Source: Laetiporus sulphureus 93-53
Lineage: Eukaryota > Basidiomycota > Agaricomycetes > Polyporales > Laetiporaceae
Direction of reading: 5' to 3'
Assembly (NCBI RefSeq): GCF_001632365.1
Contig: NW_024468521.1
Location: 186,001 to 250,000 of the forward strand
DNA: 64,000 bases
The notes beneath the pieces are model-generated. The model saw nothing but the letters and a program-made list of their open reading frames with translations. It did not search any database and had not been told where the DNA came from. Positions 35,253 through 47,700 of this stretch are shown in pieces. Position 1 is the first letter of the stretch, and each line of letters begins with the position of its first letter. The position numbers and the translations under genes were made by a program.

Positions 35253-38200
35253 TCACGAAGTGGACCCATCTACAGGGACGGCCTTCGGCGTTGGCCCACC
35301 GAGGTGGCTTTCTGCCATTGCACCGTTTGCTATCCGCGGCGGGTGCGGCTGACTCGCCGTAACCGGCGCGGAGGAAGAAGTAGAAGAAGGAGGGAACAAA
35401 GATACCGGAGATGATGTCCGTATATTCACAACATTCGCTGTAGGGCTTATCGCAGGAGGTGGCCGAGATATCCCGCTGCCGCCTACCTGCTGTTCCGGAC
35501 TCGCCATCCCTGCAGGCCTTAAGGGAAGTTTATTTTGTTTTCCAGGTGACGAGGTCCGCTCGAGAGTCTTCAAATTGGGGCTCTCGTTGTTCGGCACAGG
35601 CGGACTGGCAGGACGTATGGGGGACCGAGTAGATGGCGTGAGCGATGGCGGTGGTGGCAGTTGCGTTGCTAGCGGTAGTTGTGGTATCGGCCGCACAGGA
35701 GAGCGCAATGCACCAGGGAATGCAGAATTCACACCAGGAGGACTCATTCTTCCAGATTGTGGCAGACCATTAGCATGAATAGATGTGGACACCCCAATTT
35801 CCATTGGTATGGCCCGGGGCGATTTCGCCCATGAACTCACAACATTATTGCTCGGTGTCCGTGGCCTACGCGTAGTCAGTGGGCGATTTGCAGCATTTGC
35901 CGGTGCTGCATGTCCCGTCGATGCGGCCGATGCAGGGCGTGGGACGTTATGCCCCTCTGGTGCGCTCCACGAGGAGCGCCTCGAATGCCCCGCGGAGGCT
36001 GGTGCTGCTAGTGAGATATGCCCGTTTCTCGGTGAGCCAGAGAAGGCGGACTGCATTGCTTGCGTCGGTGTCATCACGAAGGGTGTCATCAGCCGCTCGT
36101 GGGGTCCTACGGGCGGTACCACTGGAGGCCGTCCGCGGTCGCGGGGTACATCCGGAGATAAACGGGGAGATGCCATGACTTGCTTCGACGGGCCAGCCGT
36201 AAGCTCAGAGATGTCGTTCGGCGTTCCAGAGTGCGGCCGTCGAGGCTCGGCCTCCCGAGGTATGCGTGAACTTGCAGTACTCGGGCCAGCAGCCACATTC
36301 GACGATATCGCAGACATTGGCTGCCCTTGACCGTTTGCCTGCTGCGGGAGGTGGTGGTGGTGGACATGATGGTGATGGTAATGGTGATGGTGCGGCCCAA
36401 GGTGAAGGTGCGCCGCCTGCCCCGGCGCAGTATGCACATGCTGGTGTGTATGCTGGTGATTCACATGTCGCTGCTGTATCATCTGCATGTGTAACTCTCT
36501 CCCCTGCTCCCTCTCCATCTCACGCTCTCTGTCTTGAGGTATCTGGCCCTCCGGATACCGCTCCTTCTCGCGCTCCCGCCCGTCAGACATGCTATTCTGC
36601 TGCCTGATTTCCTTCCCGTATAATGCGCTCAGCCCCAACGGACCTGCACCACTCCATCCATTCGTTTTTGATCCTGCAAACCCGGGAGGAAGCGGCAACG
36701 CGCCGATCGTCATCGGCACCCCAGGTCCCGCGCCGTTCAGTGTCTGCACAGGTACAGGAGATATTGAGCGTCGCATCAAGTTGCCCGGCATGCCTCCCAC
36801 ATTGACATATTGCTGCATATGCGGTCCCGGTCCTGCATCGAGGTGGTGAAGAGGCGGCATCTCCGGTTCCACCGGTATTTGCGATGATGGGTGGAAGCTG
36901 GGCAAGCTACCAGCTGGTGCTGAATGGTGATGGGGCAGGCGCGGCACCTGCCCGGGGAAGCCCTGCATCATAGGTTGACCATTTGGGATCTGCGAATAGT
37001 GAGGAAATTGAGGAGGACCGAGCCCGAATCGTCCTCCCGTACCGGGCCCGTCTAGAATAGCCATATTTACTGAATACTCGTAGCCGTGGGGCGGCATTGG
37101 CCCACCAAAGCCGGAGTTCATCATCGCCGGTCGATGAGGGTCGAACCCTGCTGCGACACGCCGATGCTGGTAAAGGAACTCCAGATCCCGCCCAACGTCA
37201 TTCGGTGCGAGCGTTGTCAGCTGGGGATATGCAAGGATTGCCGGACCGCTCCGGCCCCTGTTGCGCAAAGACTGAGCACCCGATGCTGACGAACCGAACG
37301 GGTATGCTTTGACGATATCGTGTAGTGTCGGCGGCGAACGAATGTCCTGCGGTGGAGGTGGTATCGGGCGTTCTGCGTGCACCCGCGTGAGACCCAGTCT
37401 CTGAGGTCATCTCGGAACACGTACCAGGCAGAGGCCGTTCTAGTGCTCGTCGTTCTCTCTCCAACTTCCGCCTCTTTCGATTGGTCTCGGAGATCATGTC
37501 TGTCTGGAGATCATCCCGCGCGCACTATACAAAGGATCACGGCGAAGCTTTCGATCAGCTACCCTCTGTCACGTGCAGAGATGTGCCGCACCTTCCACCA
37601 ACTCCACACGGCGTTCTCGTCCAACTTGCGACGCTTTGTGACATTTGCAATCTCATAGTCGCGTCGTTGCGACGCGAGCTCAATCCGCTTGTCGCGTCTC
37701 TTCGATAGTTCAGCCTGTAGATGTAGCATTTCGGGGTGTGTGCCTGGATGTAAGAGCAGACATGTCGATGAGAAGTCATAAACACGTAAATATATGCGCA
37801 CCGTCGGCCACCAGACCCTCCTCCCATGCGAGATCCTCCATCTTCTCCACGTACAGACGCTCCCTCAGCAGCGCAAACTTCAACTCGATTTGCGCCAGCA
37901 CGTCCAGCGCCTCCGCACGGTGTGCCGGCTGGAGATCCGACTCGAGCTCGAGCTCAGGCGTGCCCAGGTCCGCCTCTTCTGCGTCGACGGCCTCAATCTC
38001 GTCAATGTCTGCGATGGCCGCTTGTTCGGCATCCGCATCGAGATCAGCAGCCGCGTCCGCCTTGGCCTTGCGCCCTCCCCGCGTTCGTGTCTTGCCCTTC
38101 CTATTCCTCCGCCCACCGGTTTTCTTGGCTGCGGCATCAAGCTCGGAGGCAGGCTCCGGAGTCGCAGACCGAGACGACGCAGCGGACGACGCAGATGACG

Positions 38201-39143
38201 ATGACGACGACGGCAACAGCGGCTCGACCACCGTAGAGCCGGCCATGATTGAGGACGGCGCTGTGATAGTTGGCATTAACAGAGAATCGGCCGAGGTCTC
38301 TTCGATGTCCATGGGTGTTGCCCGATCGTCCAACGCTGGGCCGTCATCGTCAAGGGGGGTCGGCGGTCGGACCGCGACAGACATATTCGCGTCGTCATCA
38401 CCAACGACGTCGGCGGCAGGTGCTTCGTCGTCGGCAGCCTCATCCTCGGCGTCTTCGTCTTCGGCGTTGTCGTCATCCGTGAGGTCGGGGGATGTGCCAC
38501 CCTTGTTAGAGGTGACTCGCGAGGGCACGCCACTGGGAGGCGCCTGCTCCTGCTCATCCTCGTCCTCGTCCTCTTCTTCTGCGCCGAATTCATTTTCATC
38601 CGCAGCATCGTCTGGATCGCGCACGCGCGGCGCGTCGTCGTCGGACGCATGGCCAGGCGCCTCTTCGTCGTCGTCGTCGTCATCGTCGTCGGGTTCGTCT
38701 TCGCCGTCGTTGTCGCTCTGTGCATCCGCGGCCGCTGTGGGCGGGTCCATATCATCCTGCCCATCCTGGTCCTCGTCTTCCTCCTCCTCCATCGCTTTTG
38801 CAGGACCTGACTGCTCCTCTTCCTCTTCCTCTTTGACGACTCTAACGGAGCGAGCCCGCCAGTCGGCCTTCTTGTTGTCCTTGTACCAGCCCCACATCGC
38901 GGGAGGGATAAGTCCACCACGCTTACGTCTGCTCTCGCTGCGCGAGCGGGTCGGGTTGCGTACCTCGTTCCTGTCCTCGCCCCGTTCCTCCTGCTCCTCC
39001 TCGGTAAGTTCGGATAGCTCAGAGCCACTGTCGAGGCCGGCGCCGCTGTTATTAGAATTTGGTGCTGAATGTGAGACGTCGGCCGGCGGCGGTGATGGAG
39101 AGGGAGAGCTGAGTGGTTCAAGAGAGACGGTTGAGCCCGTCAT
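35253..39143 (-). CDS. Sds3-family subunit of Sin3/HDAC complex
   Basis: Four exons, 37802-39143, 37592-37743, 37425-37524 and 35253-37372, encode 1237 aa. Residues 1-370 are disordered and very acidic (long Asp/Glu runs) with a basic patch RSRSESRRKRGG. The Sds3-like domain spans about 390-535: ADIDEIEAVDAEE, ALDVLAQIELKFALLRERLY, VEKMEDLAWEEGLVADGTHP, RRDYEIANVTKRRKLDENAV, then a basic coiled coil (ETNRKRRKLERERRALE). Sds3/Dep1 proteins scaffold the Rpd3/Sin3 histone deacetylase complex. The last exon (about 700 residues) is Pro/Ser-rich and contains a striking histidine run (HHHHYHHHHVHHHH) that is not part of the family core. An upstream in-frame ATG at 39299 exists; I prefer 39143 because MTGSTVSLEPLS looks like a natural start. 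Confidence 0.85.
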
Positions 39144-39581
39144 TGCTGTCGAGTGCAACTGCAAGCAATGCTGAATCGACCTGCACAAATCGGGGAAACA
39201 AGGTTTAGCGCCCATACCGGCCCACGCCCGGCCGGCGGTTTTCGAGAGCGGATGCTGTCCGAGGGCGCAGCTGGCAGAAAGTCCGGCTGGGGTCCTCATT
39301 GAAATGGAAACTCCACGTGCTGTAACCCAATCAGCGGGGTGACGTTACATAACCTCCGATTCGTATTACGATCAGATCCGCGATTGCGCATTCGCCGCAC
39401 GATTCAGGATGTGCAGTATTAACTAGTGCTGGTAAGTCATAATACACGGTCGTGCAAGTCAATAAACCACGGTGACCAGCTCATCCTTCCTGGTATGCTG
39501 CGGAGGCTACGGCATTGGACAGCTCAAATTCAGCCCCACCAAAGCTCGACACCTTACACGCCCCTGCATCTGCATGAACCC
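39144..39581. other. Intergenic, no supported gene
   Basis: Between the 5' end of the Sds3-family gene (-) and the 3' end of the F-box gene (-). Nothing is recognised. Confidence 0.5.
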
Positions 39582-41285
39582 TTATGCATCCATACCCTGA
39601 GACGGTGGCATGAACCAATGCACAGAAGAAGGTTTCTGTCGCTCAGGACACACACGATGCTGCTCAGAAAAGCGCATCGGCCTCTGTACGAGCATCATCA
39701 GTATAAGTGTGTACAAAGCAACACAAAGGTGACGCACAGACCACACGCGTCGGTCGGCGATAACTTTCTCCAATCTGGGCGCATACTGCATGATTGTCAA
39801 TATGTTATGCTTCGATACGTACGAATGGCGGCCATGCGATGAATGCGACTCTCCAGGATCGACCAACACACGCAGACTATTGGAAGCACTCAATGCCATG
39901 GCGAAGGGACACTGTCACGTAACCAACGTATGAGTAAGTAGAGCGGCAAGATCAACGACCAAAATACACACGATGCCCTTAGGGATGGTGATAACGAGGC
40001 GCTCCAAGTCAGCACACCTCGAGCAAATTGCGCTCAGGCCCTCATTGCTGATTACTGCATTGATGAGGGCGAAATGGGCGAGCGTCGACGCATGTGCATC
40101 GAGCATGTCCTTGATGAACGTCTCACTGACCAGTAGCCTATCCGAAAGTTTCAGAGTGAAAGAAGTCAACGGCGCCGACCAGAGACGGGTTTGGGCAATT
40201 AGAGAGGTCCATAGAGCGGGAGTCGCGCTTGGGTTGACCATACAACGACAGTCTACCGCGAGATGCTTGAGGCGCCGCAGAGGTGGAAGGAGGCCGAGTG
40301 GGGGAGGAGATTCCTAACGCATTGCTTATCTGAGAGTATCAGGCGGGATTGAGAAAATAGGACTCACGTAGGTCGTGAAGGATAGACTCTCTAGCTTGGG
40401 AGTAAACTCCGTCAGATGGAGCAACGTTATGTGGTCGATGATTGAGCATGATATAACGTGCAGACCGATCAATTCTGGTAGGTCCCTCAGTATAGACTCC
40501 AGCACGCATGCATTTAGGTCGTGCATGGCCTATGGAGCTCAATAAGAACCACCGTTATCATCTTGTACCAGATTTAATTTACTACTCACACATAATGTCA
40601 AGCTTCTGAGCGTACCCTTGACCAGAGACACCCATCTTGGCAGGACGTTCACTATATGCGCTGTCCCAGGCGAGCCATCGAGTGTGATACTCTTCAGCCC
40701 TCTGATTGTAGCAAGCAGCTCGGCCTGCTCCTGCGTCAAGTTAGCGTTCACTCGAAGGTATTGTAAGGTCCATTTCTGTTGCAGACTAGGAAGGAAAGAA
40801 GATAGGATAGGCGGCGTGCAGATGAAGGACACGAGATTCTGACATATTGCGATCGTGCGAGCACAGTCTAGGAGGAAATGAGGCTGCACAGAGGACCGCG
40901 TGTTTGGTATAGTTCGTATATCTGTGTCAGAGAATATGTCCGCCGTCAGCAATGGACCTATCGATTGTTCCAGCAATCTCCGAAGTGCTCACCAATGCGG
41001 CGGACATGACCGGCCAAGTTCGGATGAGCAAGGACAGAAGCGAACGGCGACAGAATCTGCAACATTCCTTTCAATATGAAAGGCCATGCGCATGTAACCA
41101 TTCCCACTCACCGCAGGATACCGCTTTGCCTGGTTAAGCCTGAAAACTAGCGAGCGATATAACCTGGGAATGACACCGGCTAAGAACGATCGGTTGACAA
41201 GAGAGGCTGACACCAAGTCGTTGCCACTAAGGTAGGCAAATATGAGCTCCAAGCAATCCAGATTCAGGTTGTCGATTGTGATCAT
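39582..41285 (-). CDS. F-box protein
   Basis: Seven exons: 41112-41285, 40993-41056, 40590-40921, 40368-40529, 39972-40313, 39738-39911 and 39582-39683. They encode 449 aa. An F-box-like N-terminus reads NLDCLELIFAYLSGNDLVSA, then SFLAGVIPRLYRSLVF. The rest has the LRR-like character of agaricomycete F-box proteins (LQYLRVNANL, LKSITLDGS, LPELIGLHVI, LERLVITIPKGI). A role as SCF ubiquitin-ligase receptor is inferred. The frame upstream of 41285 is open but begins with GTG; the ATG at 41285 is the first good start. The last exon (RPMRFSEQH to the TAA at 39584-39582) is the least certain. It is divergent from SOF1 with a 298-bp shared promoter. Confidence 0.8.
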
Positions 41286-41583
41286 CGTAGTAGGCTCGGG
41301 GATTTGACAAAGACAGATATTTGCTGAAGGCAAGATGGGGGAAGATGAGCAGCGCCGCGGCGTGCCAATCGCGACTAACGTCACGTGCTCGTTTTTTGTT
41401 TTCGTATCCGTGCAAGGCTGTGCAAGGTCTTTAGAACTTCTTGCTGCCTGCGCAAAGCTTTCTCCTCACAAAAATATTGACGATTGAGACCACTTGGAAA
41501 GGTTGCGCATTGGAAGAGGTGGACGGCAGCGCCATCACTCGGCATCTTTATAGGAAAATCATTCGTCGAGAGAAATCACAGAG
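41286..41583. promoter_or_regulatory. Short divergent promoter F-box gene/SOF1
   Basis: 298 bp separate start codons at 41285 (-) and 41584 (+), so both promoters are here. No confident motif is seen. Confidence 0.5.
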
Positions 41584-43402
41584 ATGGTGGTAAGTTATGT
41601 ATACTGCCCAACTTTATCAAGGCTCAGAGGCGGATTTCAGAAAATATCTGTTCTGCAACACGCTCCTTCTGTACACTTGCCAGGACGACCTGGCGATCCT
41701 ACTCCGACCTCACGCAACCTGGACCCTCTTATGCATCCCTTCGCCCGTGCACGAGAGCGCATGCGAGCACTCAACGCTGCGAAGATGGAACGTATCTTTG
41801 CAAAACCATTTGTCGCTGCTCTGGAGGGTCATGTTGATGCTGTGGAAACGATGGTGAAGAAGCCGGAGAGCTTGGATTTCATTGCGAGTGGTAGCTGGGA
41901 TGGAGGTGTGTACGTGCACTTGGCTCGAAATTATCCGCAAGGCTGCTATGTTTACTTTTTTTTCTCAAATGCGCAGGGCTCATTATGCATGACATTTCCC
42001 GGAGAACGAAGGTCCTGCACGTCGAAGGAGCACATAAGGGCAAGATATCTGGGATATGCTTCGCCGACAGCGATCGGCTGTTAACGTGCGGCGTGGACCG
42101 AAATGTGAAGCTATGGCAAGCCAACTCGTCATCAGAGGAGGGTGAAGATGGGGCGGGACCGTCAAAGGTTTAAATCGCATCCTGAGAAACGTAAATGACA
42201 GACTAACTGATCTCCACCTAGAGCCAACAGCCTCTTAGTGTATTTCCTGGCAAGGCAGCATTCAAGTAGAGTTCGCATGATATCTAAACAGTTCATCTAC
42301 TGATGCACGTGCAGTTCGATAGACCACCACCGATCAGATCCCCTCTTTGCCACCGCCTCGAATCTGGTACAAATATGGGATGAAACAAAGTAGGTTTCTG
42401 GCTCACATTTTGAAACGCGTTCGACTCACCAGATCTCAGGAGTGCACCAATCTCAAATCTTACCTTCCCCACATCGACGGAGACGATTTCCGCTGTCCGC
42501 TTCAATCTCTCCGAGTCATCGGTCCTCGCGAGTATAGGGTCCGACCGCACATTCACTCTGTACGACATCCGGACAGGCAAGGCAGAGCGTAGGGTGATCA
42601 TGCAGGCCAGTCTGATGTTCATCGTTATGAGTAAGCACGTTTCACAACGAGCATGCAGATGCGGAGCAACTCGTTAGCATGGTCACCAACATTCCCTACT
42701 GTTCTTCTGCTCGCCTCCGAAGACCACAACCTATATACGTTCGACATCCGTGCGCTCAAAACACCGTCACAAATATACAAGGCACATGTTGCGGCCGTCA
42801 TGAGCTGCGATTGGAGTCCGACGGGAACGGAGTTCGTCAGCGGTGGCTGGGACCGGACGGTGCGGATCTGGAAAGAGGGCGTGGGCACACAGCCGGAGGT
42901 GTATCACACAAAACGAATGCAGCGGTAAGGCCACATTCTTATTTGTTTCAATAATTCAGATACTTGACGTTTGCATCACTTGCAGGGTCACATCGACGCT
43001 GTATACTGCCGACGCGCGGTTCGTCCTGTCCGGCTCGGACGACGGCAACGTCCGGATATGGAAGGCTCATGCGTCTGAGAAGCTCGGAGTCATCACCGCG
43101 CGTGAGCGTGCAGCGATCGAGTACCGCGAGAGTCTCAAGGAGCGGTGGAACATGGACAATGAGGTCGGCAAGGTGCAGCGGTATGTATTCAAAAGCAGTT
43201 GTTGTTGTTTCAGCGAGGTTGACGTTGACACTGCTGTAGGGTCCGTCATATGCCGAAGCCTGTTTACAAGGCTGCGCAGCTCAAGCGGACGATGTTGGAT
43301 GCTCGCAGGGTCAAGGAGGATCGCAGGAGAAAACATTCACGGGCGGGCGAATCGAAGCCCAAGGCAGAGAGGAAGAAGGTTGTCCTTGCGGAGCAGACAT
43401 AA
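41584..43402 (+). CDS. SOF1: SOF1/DCAF13 WD40 protein of the small-subunit processome
   Basis: Nine exons: 41584-41589, 41641-41905, 41977-42167, 42222-42265, 42315-42389, 42440-42605, 42659-42924, 42986-43180 and 43240-43402. They encode 456 aa, close to the usual family length (about 445). N-terminal SVHLPGRPGDPTPTSRNLDP and C-terminal RHMPKPVYKAAQLKRTMLDA are typical SOF1 signatures. Between them lie seven WD40 repeats (SGSWDGGL, TCGVDRNVKLW, ASIGSDRTFTLYDIR, SGGWDRTVRIW, SGSDDGNVRIW). Sof1 binds U3 snoRNP and is needed for 18S rRNA processing. The first exon codes only Met-Val. Intron 6 (42606-42658) must start with GC rather than GT to join RVIMQ to MRSNSLAW, so it appears to be a GC-AG intron. 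Confidence 0.93.
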
Positions 43403-44043
43403 CTCTGCATACATCCACTTATTTCATCTTCCCGTGTCTATATGCGTCGTCACTACCGAAAGATATCTATAGTAGCAGAATGAATCCTAAATGACGTTTG
43501 TCGCAGTTAAGCCGGCTCAGCCACTCGTGAAGCATTGTACGCTCGGCCAATTCCGAGAAACGAAATGCTCATTCTGCTTAAGGAAGTCATAATAATACAT
43601 CAAAGCGCCATTGCTGCAGTAATCAAGTCATGGCAAATCATATTCTAGTGGGCATAGCTACATAAGTCAGGAGATGGATGCAGATGCAGTACGGACCTCT
43701 GTGTAACAGCCTCGAGACGTTCTAACCGCTACATCTCCCGCAATGACCGTATTCGGTCAACGCTCGTAACCCTAGTAAGACATTACACCCCTGAACCTGA
43801 GAGGGATACCACAATTCAGCGAACGAGGACCGCGAACGACTTCGTCATGTATGTTATGAAGCTTTTGGTAGCATTGTCCCCGGACCGACCGGCGGTGATA
43901 GGAACTGCGACTTCAAGTTGGCACTCCCGCTTCGAGCGTTTACCGTGAACGTCTGTACCAACGGTTGCGAACGCTATGCGTCGGCTCGGAAATGAAGATA
44001 TGCTTAGAATACATCATCTCGCGTCGTCGGAATGCTCAAGGTG
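43403..44043. other. Convergent 3' region, no gene seen
   Basis: Between SOF1 (+) and the tail-anchored protein gene (-). Short frames only. Confidence 0.5.
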
Positions 44044-44655
44044 TCAAAGCTTCGCTTCTTGCCAGCCACAAATACCGACAACACCGGTGAGGCCGAGCAA
44101 CAGCAACGATGAAGTAGCGAGCCAGTGCTGAACGGAAAGAAATCATCAGCGACAATCCGGTGGAATCAGGACGAGTCTACGCACAAATGGCTCAGAGCGA
44201 GCGTATGGCCGCAGCCGCGACGGCCCGTCAAAGATCTCCGGCAAGGGAAGTGATCGCAGGGACCCTCGCGGCCCCAGAGCCGTACTGTGCGATCTGCGCG
44301 CCTCGTACTGTTTTTGGAGGATGCGCGGTCGAGTCGGCCCGTCGAAGATGACGGGGTCTGGAAGTGACCGGACCGGCGAGACCTTGCGGGATGACGAGGG
44401 TGAAGAGCGACTGGGGAGCGTGCGCGAGGAGGAGGACGCTCGCAGCAGCTTGCTCGACTCGCCTAGCCTGCTTGGCGCATCGAAGATGTCGAAGATCTGG
44501 AACTCTGGAGGGGGCTGTGGGACCTCGTTCGCGGGGAGGTCCATTGCGGGCGCAGTCGCGAGCTGCCTTCGGGCGATGGGAGCAGAGTGTGCTCGCCGAC
44601 GTGCGAGGAGCGCATCGCGGGAAGGAGGGGTCAACGGTCGGCGCATAGGCGGCAT
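44044..44655 (-). CDS. Small tail-anchored protein with IFDGP repeats
   Basis: Two exons, 44185-44655 and 44044-44127, encode 184 aa. Three copies of a motif occur: IFDAPSR (57-63), IFDGPTR (103-109) and IFDGPSR (141-147), each preceded by Pro/Glu-rich text and separated by Ser/Arg linkers. The second exon adds HWLATSSLLLLGLTGVVGIC (158-177), a single hydrophobic helix followed by a short GWQEAKL tail, so the protein should be tail-anchored with the repeats facing the cytosol. The splice GTGCGT...CAG is convincing because it creates the membrane helix. The protein is basic. I know no family. The motif looks like a short linear binding site repeated for avidity, but the partner is unknown. Confidence 0.65.
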
Positions 44656-47600
44656 GAGGAGGATGTTGGATTCCGATTGAGCGAATGAAGGGGGATATAT
44701 AGACAAGGAGGCCAGGACCAGCCTGTCTGGTATTTAACATCCCTTGGTAAAGCACCGGTATCCTGGTAAGCCCAGAGTGTCTCTTGAAGAGCGCTGCCCT
44801 AGCGGTTGCGACCTTAGTATCTGTCGGAGATGGTGCGGCGATACGCGATATTGAGGTCAGATTTGTTTCAACTGCGCGTCACAGATGCCAACCGCACCGC
44901 TTTGCGGGGACAAGAAGCGCGGGTGGATGGATCGCGCCCGCGACTCCCGTCACTCAATGGGCATACAGATAACACAGACATTAACGGTCGTCAGTTGGAG
45001 GTAGTAGGCCACAACGATACTCACTTCGCACGTTCCGCATTAACGCCACGATCCCAAGTCCAAACCGAAGACTGCTTGCAGGATGCAAGCATTCATGATG
45101 ATCGCACTGTGCTGATGCGTTAGAAAGCACCAGTTGAGGCTTGGGAGCTGGAAGATTAGTGATACAGTTATTCCATTCATTGCTGAGACAGCGGCTAGAG
45201 AAAGCGCTGCACAATTCTGCACCTTACCGGGCACTTGGCGCAGGAGGTTGGATACATACCGCACCGGCTCCACGATGCACACAAATCATGATAGAAGCCA
45301 AACACGGCTCCACGCTTCTGGTATGTAACTATCACGCACCGAATATCCGACGCCGACCGACTGCGTACCTGAAGTAGGTACTACCCCGCATTCTCTTCAC
45401 CTTAAGACAGAGTAAGCAGTGTCCTGAGATATCGCGAAAGAGTTGCCAGTTTATTTGATGCGAAGTTACATGGACATTGCGCATCGCACGCGATGAACGC
45501 GATGAACGCGATGCCCGCGGTGCATGACGAGTCAAAGCTGCCTGCCCGCTGGAAGGTACGCAAATATTTGGCAGAATTCCGGTAGCTTAGCAAGTTTGTC
45601 CTATTGGCGCCGTCCTGACGATCGATGCTCTACAAGAAGCGAGCGATTTGATGCATTTACCTCGGATGTTCCTACATATGGAGGGCTACTCGGGTCTGTC
45701 AGAGAAGTCCTCGTCGCTGACAGGCTTGGCAAGAAGACTGTGTTCTTATGAAACCTACCGGTTCACCGTAACTCTCATACGACAGCATGTTACTTGGCAC
45801 GGCACTTTGAGACTCTGGACGTCAGCCTGCTCTGACGAAGTCAAATTGCTGGGACTTCCAAGGATAGACTGCTAATCATGATGTTGCTATCACACTCGAT
45901 GGAGTGAAGCTGGCTCACGCAGGACTCATGGAGATTAGTTTCGCAGCGCAGCGCATGATCGACAAAGAGGAACCCGAAGAGCCGGCTTTAGCCTGCGTTG
46001 GGCCATTGAGACTGGAGACGGCAGTCGGTGGAAATCATGCGCGATTTGGCTTGGTAAGGCGGACATAGAGCGGAGGCAAAGATGCGGCGTGGGGAGAAAA
46101 GATATACTTACAATGTCGTTGGAGCTGATCATCGGCCGCGATTGCGCGAATGGGTCACAAGGTGCTATGGAAGACCTCGACCGCGATGCCCGCATGTGTG
46201 CAGACGAAGGCCAGGCCCAACCTGACGGCCGGGTAGGGAACAGTCGAGGTCAACCGGGTTGCTTGCAGCCTTGCACACAAACGAGATTAAGCGCCGAGCG
46301 ATAGGATAAGTGTCGCAGCCAATATGAAAGCCATATTGCCAAGTTACCAAGCAATTGAGTTGTTTGTTGCCAAGCTCTTCTGCCGAAGCATCGCTCGCAA
46401 GATACAGTACCGGTCTGTGCTTCGAGAGTCGGTACTGTGGATGTTCCAGTTGATCTAGCCTCTTGTTCAGTTAGAGTGAATTTGGTGGGAATTATGGCAG
46501 CGCATCGTTGAACGTTGAATCGTTGAATCGTGCTGCATTGTCGAACAGTTTCGAGCGATCATTAATCATGTCTTGAACGGAAATCCGAGTGCTAGGGTGA
46601 AGCGTTGCCTGAGGCCTGATGGCTAAGGAGGAGGCACGGTTTCCTCGGTTTGTCCAGATACTGGTAGGAGGGTAAGGGCCTCGAGGCTGTGAACTGTAGG
46701 AGACGGGACGCAAGACGCGCACTGGTCAGGTTCCTTATATACAACACGTGCATGCACAGCAGCCTTCGGAACTGGTCGTCAGTAGCACGGCGATTAATCC
46801 ATTAGCTGAAGATGGGTGACCGTCGGGGAGGACAATTACCGATTTCAACCTCAGTGAGCAACGGTTTCTTCGTGCCGTCCGGGCGAGCTTTGAGTGTTAA
46901 TTAATGATCGACAGACTTCACTGTAATTACATTCCGCAGGTTAATCCTGCTTGCTTCAACAGCGTTCATTCGGTCGTCGCGGATGTCTGCAACGTGAATG
47001 CTCCGCGACGGTGCCAAACACGACCCAGCGTCAAAGTTTCATTTGGGAAAGGAAGGAACCTCACAAGCTTTCTGACGTATGTGATCGAGCTCGAACACCG
47101 TGTTCATATAACTGCTCTCCTTTACGTTTTCAATCTAGATGAATCCGCGCTGACGGGAACCGGCGTTTTGTTCGCTAGCTTGGCCGGAGACCTGCTGGTT
47201 GCCGTGAGCTGTTAAATACAGCGTACGTCGTGCACAGCCTCTGAGGCACGTTTCTGTCGTCCGAATGTCTCCCTGCGATATCAACAACGCGGCATGGAGA
47301 CGCCCGCCATTTGTGGCAAGCCTGTGTCTCATGATCAACTGGCGCTGCAGCCAACGCAGCATTGCAGTGATCGTCGGACGGGTCGCTGATCCACTACAAG
47401 GACTGTATAACGATGCTTGACCATATCTCGCAGCCATGCCTGGACCCTCTGCGTCCTGAAGCCCAACTGGCTGGTAGTGGCCCGAAGACTCCATACGGAT
47501 CATCCTCTCCCATGCTCAACGCCTCATTGCTTGCGCATGCATTGCTTGCGCATGCCGTCACGCCCAGAGTCTTGATATATTGAATCTGCGTGTTCTATGC

Positions 47601-47700
47601 ACAACCCCCGGCTGAGCGCCGACTCTTTTAAGTATGTGTCGCTCAGCATCGCTATCTCTCAACTCACAGACCCCCTCCGCCTCCACGCCCCCATCTCGCC
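44656..47700. other. 3-kb gene desert
   Basis: No frame exceeds about 105 codons and none has recognisable content. Minor direct repeats occur at 45492-45515 (gatgaacgc repeated) and 47521-47560 (cattgcttgcgcatg repeated). It may contain old, unrecognisable transposon remains. The last 60 bp before 47701 is CT-rich and likely the 5'UTR of the next gene. Confidence 0.5.

Noticed and set aside
37645..39174. 509-codon plus-strand frame, Ser-rich
   Set aside because: It is the antisense of the Asp/Glu-rich Sds3-family exon; GAC/GAG runs read as Ser/Ala on the other strand.
44656..47700. Retrotransposon or tRNA genes in the gene desert
   Set aside because: No reverse-transcriptase, integrase or protease motifs, no long terminal repeats, and no tRNA B-box with matching arms were seen.
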